Assembly: GCA_000437395.1 (NCBI GenBank)
Contig: FR898183.1
Coordinates: 2,159 to 34,021 of the forward strand
Length of the DNA: 31,863 nt
Origin: Clostridium sp. CAG:288
GTDB lineage: Bacteria; Bacillota_I; Bacilli_A; RFN20; CAG-288
Direction: 5' to 3'
Shown here: positions 30,142 to 31,863 of the stretch, one piece after another
How positions within the stretch are numbered: position 1 is the first letter of the stretch
How the letters are laid out: each line of letters opens with the position of its first letter
The notes under the pieces: generated by a model
Told to the model about the DNA's origin: nothing
Databases searched by the model: none
The model's input: only the letters and a program-made list of their open reading frames with translations
Position numbers and translations under genes: made by a program

Positions 30142-31611
30142 ATGGCAGATTTAAATGGATTAGTTAAAAGAGTAAGAAAAATAATGCGAAAAGACAATGG
30201 AGTTGATGGAGATGCTCAACGTATCAATCAGCTTGTTTGGATGCTTTTCTTAAAAGTATATGATGAATTAAAAGAAAGTAATGAATACGAAATTGAAATA
30301 GATAACTATAAATCTATTATTCCAGAAGAATATAGATGGCGTAATTGGGCAGTTGAAAAAGTTGATTCTGAAGGAAAACCAACAGGTGATTCTTTAACAG
30401 GTGACGAGTTAGTTGATTTTATCAATAATAAATTATTCCCAACTTTAAGAGATTTGCCTGTAGATGAAACAACTCCAAAAAGATCTGCTATTGTAAAGTA
30501 TGTATTTTCACGTCTTCATAATTATATGATTAATGGAACTTTAATCAGACAAGTCATTAACGAATTAAATGAAATAGATTTTGATAAATATGAAGATAGA
30601 CATGTATTTAATGATATTTATGAATCAATTCTTAAAGAATTACAAAATGCAGGAAGTTCTGGAGAATTTTATACCCCAAGACCAGTAACTGATTTCATGG
30701 CAGAAATGTTAGATCCAAAACCAGGCGAAAAAATTGCAGACTTTGCTTGTGGTACTGGTGGATTCTTAGTTTCTGCAATTCAACATATTTTAAAGAAACA
30801 TAATACACAAGAAGCTCTTGATAGTATGCAAGATAATATAATTGGTTGTGAATGTAAACCATTACCATATTTATTGTGTGTTACAAATATGTTATTAAAT
30901 GGAACAGATGGTTCTAATATTAGATATGCATCATCATTAGCTAAGAATGTCACAGAATATACTGAAAGTGATAAAGTTGATGTTGTTTTAATGAATCCTC
31001 CATTTGGTGGAGAAATTGCTCCAGGAGAAGATGCGAACTTTCCTGAATCATATAGAACATCAGAGACAGCCAATCTATTCGTATGCCTAGTTTTATATAG
31101 ACTTGCTAAAAATGGTAGAGTAGGTATCATTTTACCAGATGGTTTCCTATTTAATACAGATGATGCTTATGTTAACATCAAGAAAAAATTAATGTCTGAA
31201 TGCAATTTACATACAATAGTAAAACTTCCAGCTGGATTATTCTATGCAGGTATTACAACAAATATTTTATTCTTTGATAAAGGTGAAAAAACTGATGGAA
31301 TTTGGTATTATCAAGTACCACTTCCTGAAGGATATAGAAGCTTTAGTAAAACTAAACCATTTACAGCTGAACATTTAAAAGGCGTTCGTGAATGGTGGAA
31401 TAATAGAGATAATGGCGATATAAACGCTTATTTTGTAAAGCAAGACAAGATTGAAGAAACATATAATATTGACTTTAAAAATCCAAATATTAAAGAAGAA
31501 AAGCAAGATTATACACTTCATCAACTTGTTGATATGATTGAAGAAAAATCAAAAAGTATCAGCGATTCAGTGGCTCAATTAAAAGAATTAATTAAGGATA
31601 TTGAAGAATGA
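30142..31611 (+). CDS. hsdM: Type I restriction-modification M subunit (N6-adenine methyltransferase)
   Basis: Transfers methyl from S-adenosylmethionine to adenine in the site chosen by HsdS. The 489-aa protein shows the HsdM N-terminal helical domain (about 1-165), GEFYTPRPVTDFMAEML at 175-190, SAM motif I DFACGTGGFL (200-209) and catalytic motif IV NPPFGG (285-290). The C-terminal region ends in a helical tail for HsdS contact. AGGAG at the end of hsdR serves as its ribosome site. Its stop overlaps the hsdS start as ATGA. Confidence 0.97.
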   Translation: MADLNGLVKRVRKIMRKDNGVDGDAQRINQLVWMLFLKVYDELKESNEYEIEIDNYKSIIPEEYRWRNWAVEKVDSEGKPTGDSLTGDELVDFINNKLFPTLRDLPVDETTPKRSAIVKYVFSRLHNYMINGTLIRQVINELNEIDFDKYEDRHVFNDIYESILKELQNAGSSGEFYTPRPVTDFMAEMLDPKPGEKIADFACGTGGFLVSAIQHILKKHNTQEALDSMQDNIIGCECKPLPYLLCVTNMLLNGTDGSNIRYASSLAKNVTEYTESDKVDVVLMNPPFGGEIAPGEDANFPESYRTSETANLFVCLVLYRLAKNGRVGIILPDGFLFNTDDAYVNIKKKLMSECNLHTIVKLPAGLFYAGITTNILFFDKGEKTDGIWYYQVPLPEGYRSFSKTKPFTAEHLKGVREWWNNRDNGDINAYFVKQDKIEETYNIDFKNPNIKEEKQDYTLHQLVDMIEEKSKSISDSVAQLKELIKDIEE

Positions 31612-31863
31612 TAGATACTAAAGCATTAAAACAAAAAATTCTTGATTTAGCTATGCGTGGAAAATTGGTTCCACAGGATCCTAACGATGAGCCAGTTGAG
31701 GAACTTTTAGCTAGAATAAGAGAAGAAAGAAAAAAACTTGAAAAAGAGAAGAAAATATCAAAAGTAGAAGAATCGGATATCTATTGGAGTGATGACGATA
31801 ATTGTTATTATGAGAAGAATGACATTCCTTCAGGATGGTCTTGCCTTCAATTACAATATTTTT
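31608..31863 (+). CDS. hsdS: Type I restriction specificity subunit HsdS (partial)
   Basis: The first 85 codons of the DNA-recognition subunit. The N-terminus (TKALKQKILDLAMRGKLVPQ then DPNDEPVEELL) is the common HsdS opening helix. A Lys/Glu-rich stretch follows, then the first target recognition domain begins at DIPSGWSCLQL. ATGA overlap with hsdM. The gene continues past the window, so recognition domains and any inverted-repeat shuffling partner cannot be seen. Confidence 0.93.
   Translation, partial: MIDTKALKQKILDLAMRGKLVPQDPNDEPVEELLARIREERKKLEKEKKISKVEESDIYWSDDDNCYYEKNDIPSGWSCLQLQYF

Noticed and set aside
30780..31130. Minus-strand open frame of 116 codons inside hsdM
   Set aside because: It lies wholly within the conserved methyltransferase motifs of hsdM on the other strand and has no ribosome site.

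Overview
The window is about 32 kb of very AT-rich DNA from a low-GC Gram-positive bacterium. Spx, CdaA, MgsA, PgsA, a CotJ cluster, a wall-precursor operon and strong AGGAGG-type ribosome binding sites point to the Bacilli/Erysipelotrichia side of the Firmicutes. A superoxide reductase, a manganese-catalase-like CotJC and 2-hydroxyacyl-CoA dehydratase-activase proteins suggest an anaerobe, probably host-associated (inference). TGA works as a stop codon (for example at the hsdM/hsdS ATGA junction), so this is not a UGA=Trp mollicute. The cell makes peptidoglycan. I cannot name the genus.

Layout. 1-3.8 kb: the tail of an unknown gene, a Ser-rich surface 5'-nucleotidase lipoprotein, then a pgsA-mgsA-spx operon. 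3.8-11 kb: a short GalT-like protein convergent with a cytosolic LysM protein, and upstream of the latter a probable operon of a membrane protein and two translationally coupled proteins. Together these two look like the halves of the large acyl-CoA dehydratase activase family. 11-15.3 kb: an HtrA-like lipoprotein protease, a LolA/YdcC-like anchored protein, a DUF378 membrane protein, a NERD-like protein and deoD. 15.4-23.9 kb: cell-wall and c-di-AMP genes (ddl, a membrane-anchored murF, an alpha/beta hydrolase, a small SPFH-like protein, glmS, glmM, a frameshifted sugar/maltose O-acetyltransferase, cdaA). 24-26.8 kb: an HD hydrolase, surE, a superoxide reductase lacking the rubredoxin-type centre, and a cotJ cluster in which CotJA-like and CotJB-like parts are fused. 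26.9-31.9 kb: tRNA-Thr(CGT), a 0.6-kb gene-poor stretch holding a probable remnant of a serine-recombinase C-terminus, and a type I restriction-modification operon (XRE regulator, hsdR, hsdM, hsdS) that runs off the end. This last part looks like an accessory island beside a tRNA gene.

How genes work together. GlmS and GlmM make glucosamine-1-phosphate for UDP-GlcNAc, and Ddl and MurF make and attach the D-Ala-D-Ala end of the stem peptide. CdaA makes c-di-AMP and in Firmicutes usually sits with cdaR and glmM. Here cdaR is absent and a decayed acetyltransferase on the other strand separates cdaA from glmM. Superoxide reductase turns superoxide into H2O2, which a CotJC-type manganese catalase could remove. 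Several convergent gene pairs share bidirectional terminators, and two convergent pairs overlap at their 3' ends. Nothing here is clearly a wholly new system. The most unusual items are the split activase operon with its membrane partner, the CotJA-CotJB fusion, the interrupted cdaA/glmM locus, the Cys-rich Spx tail and the terminator placed inside an opposing gene.
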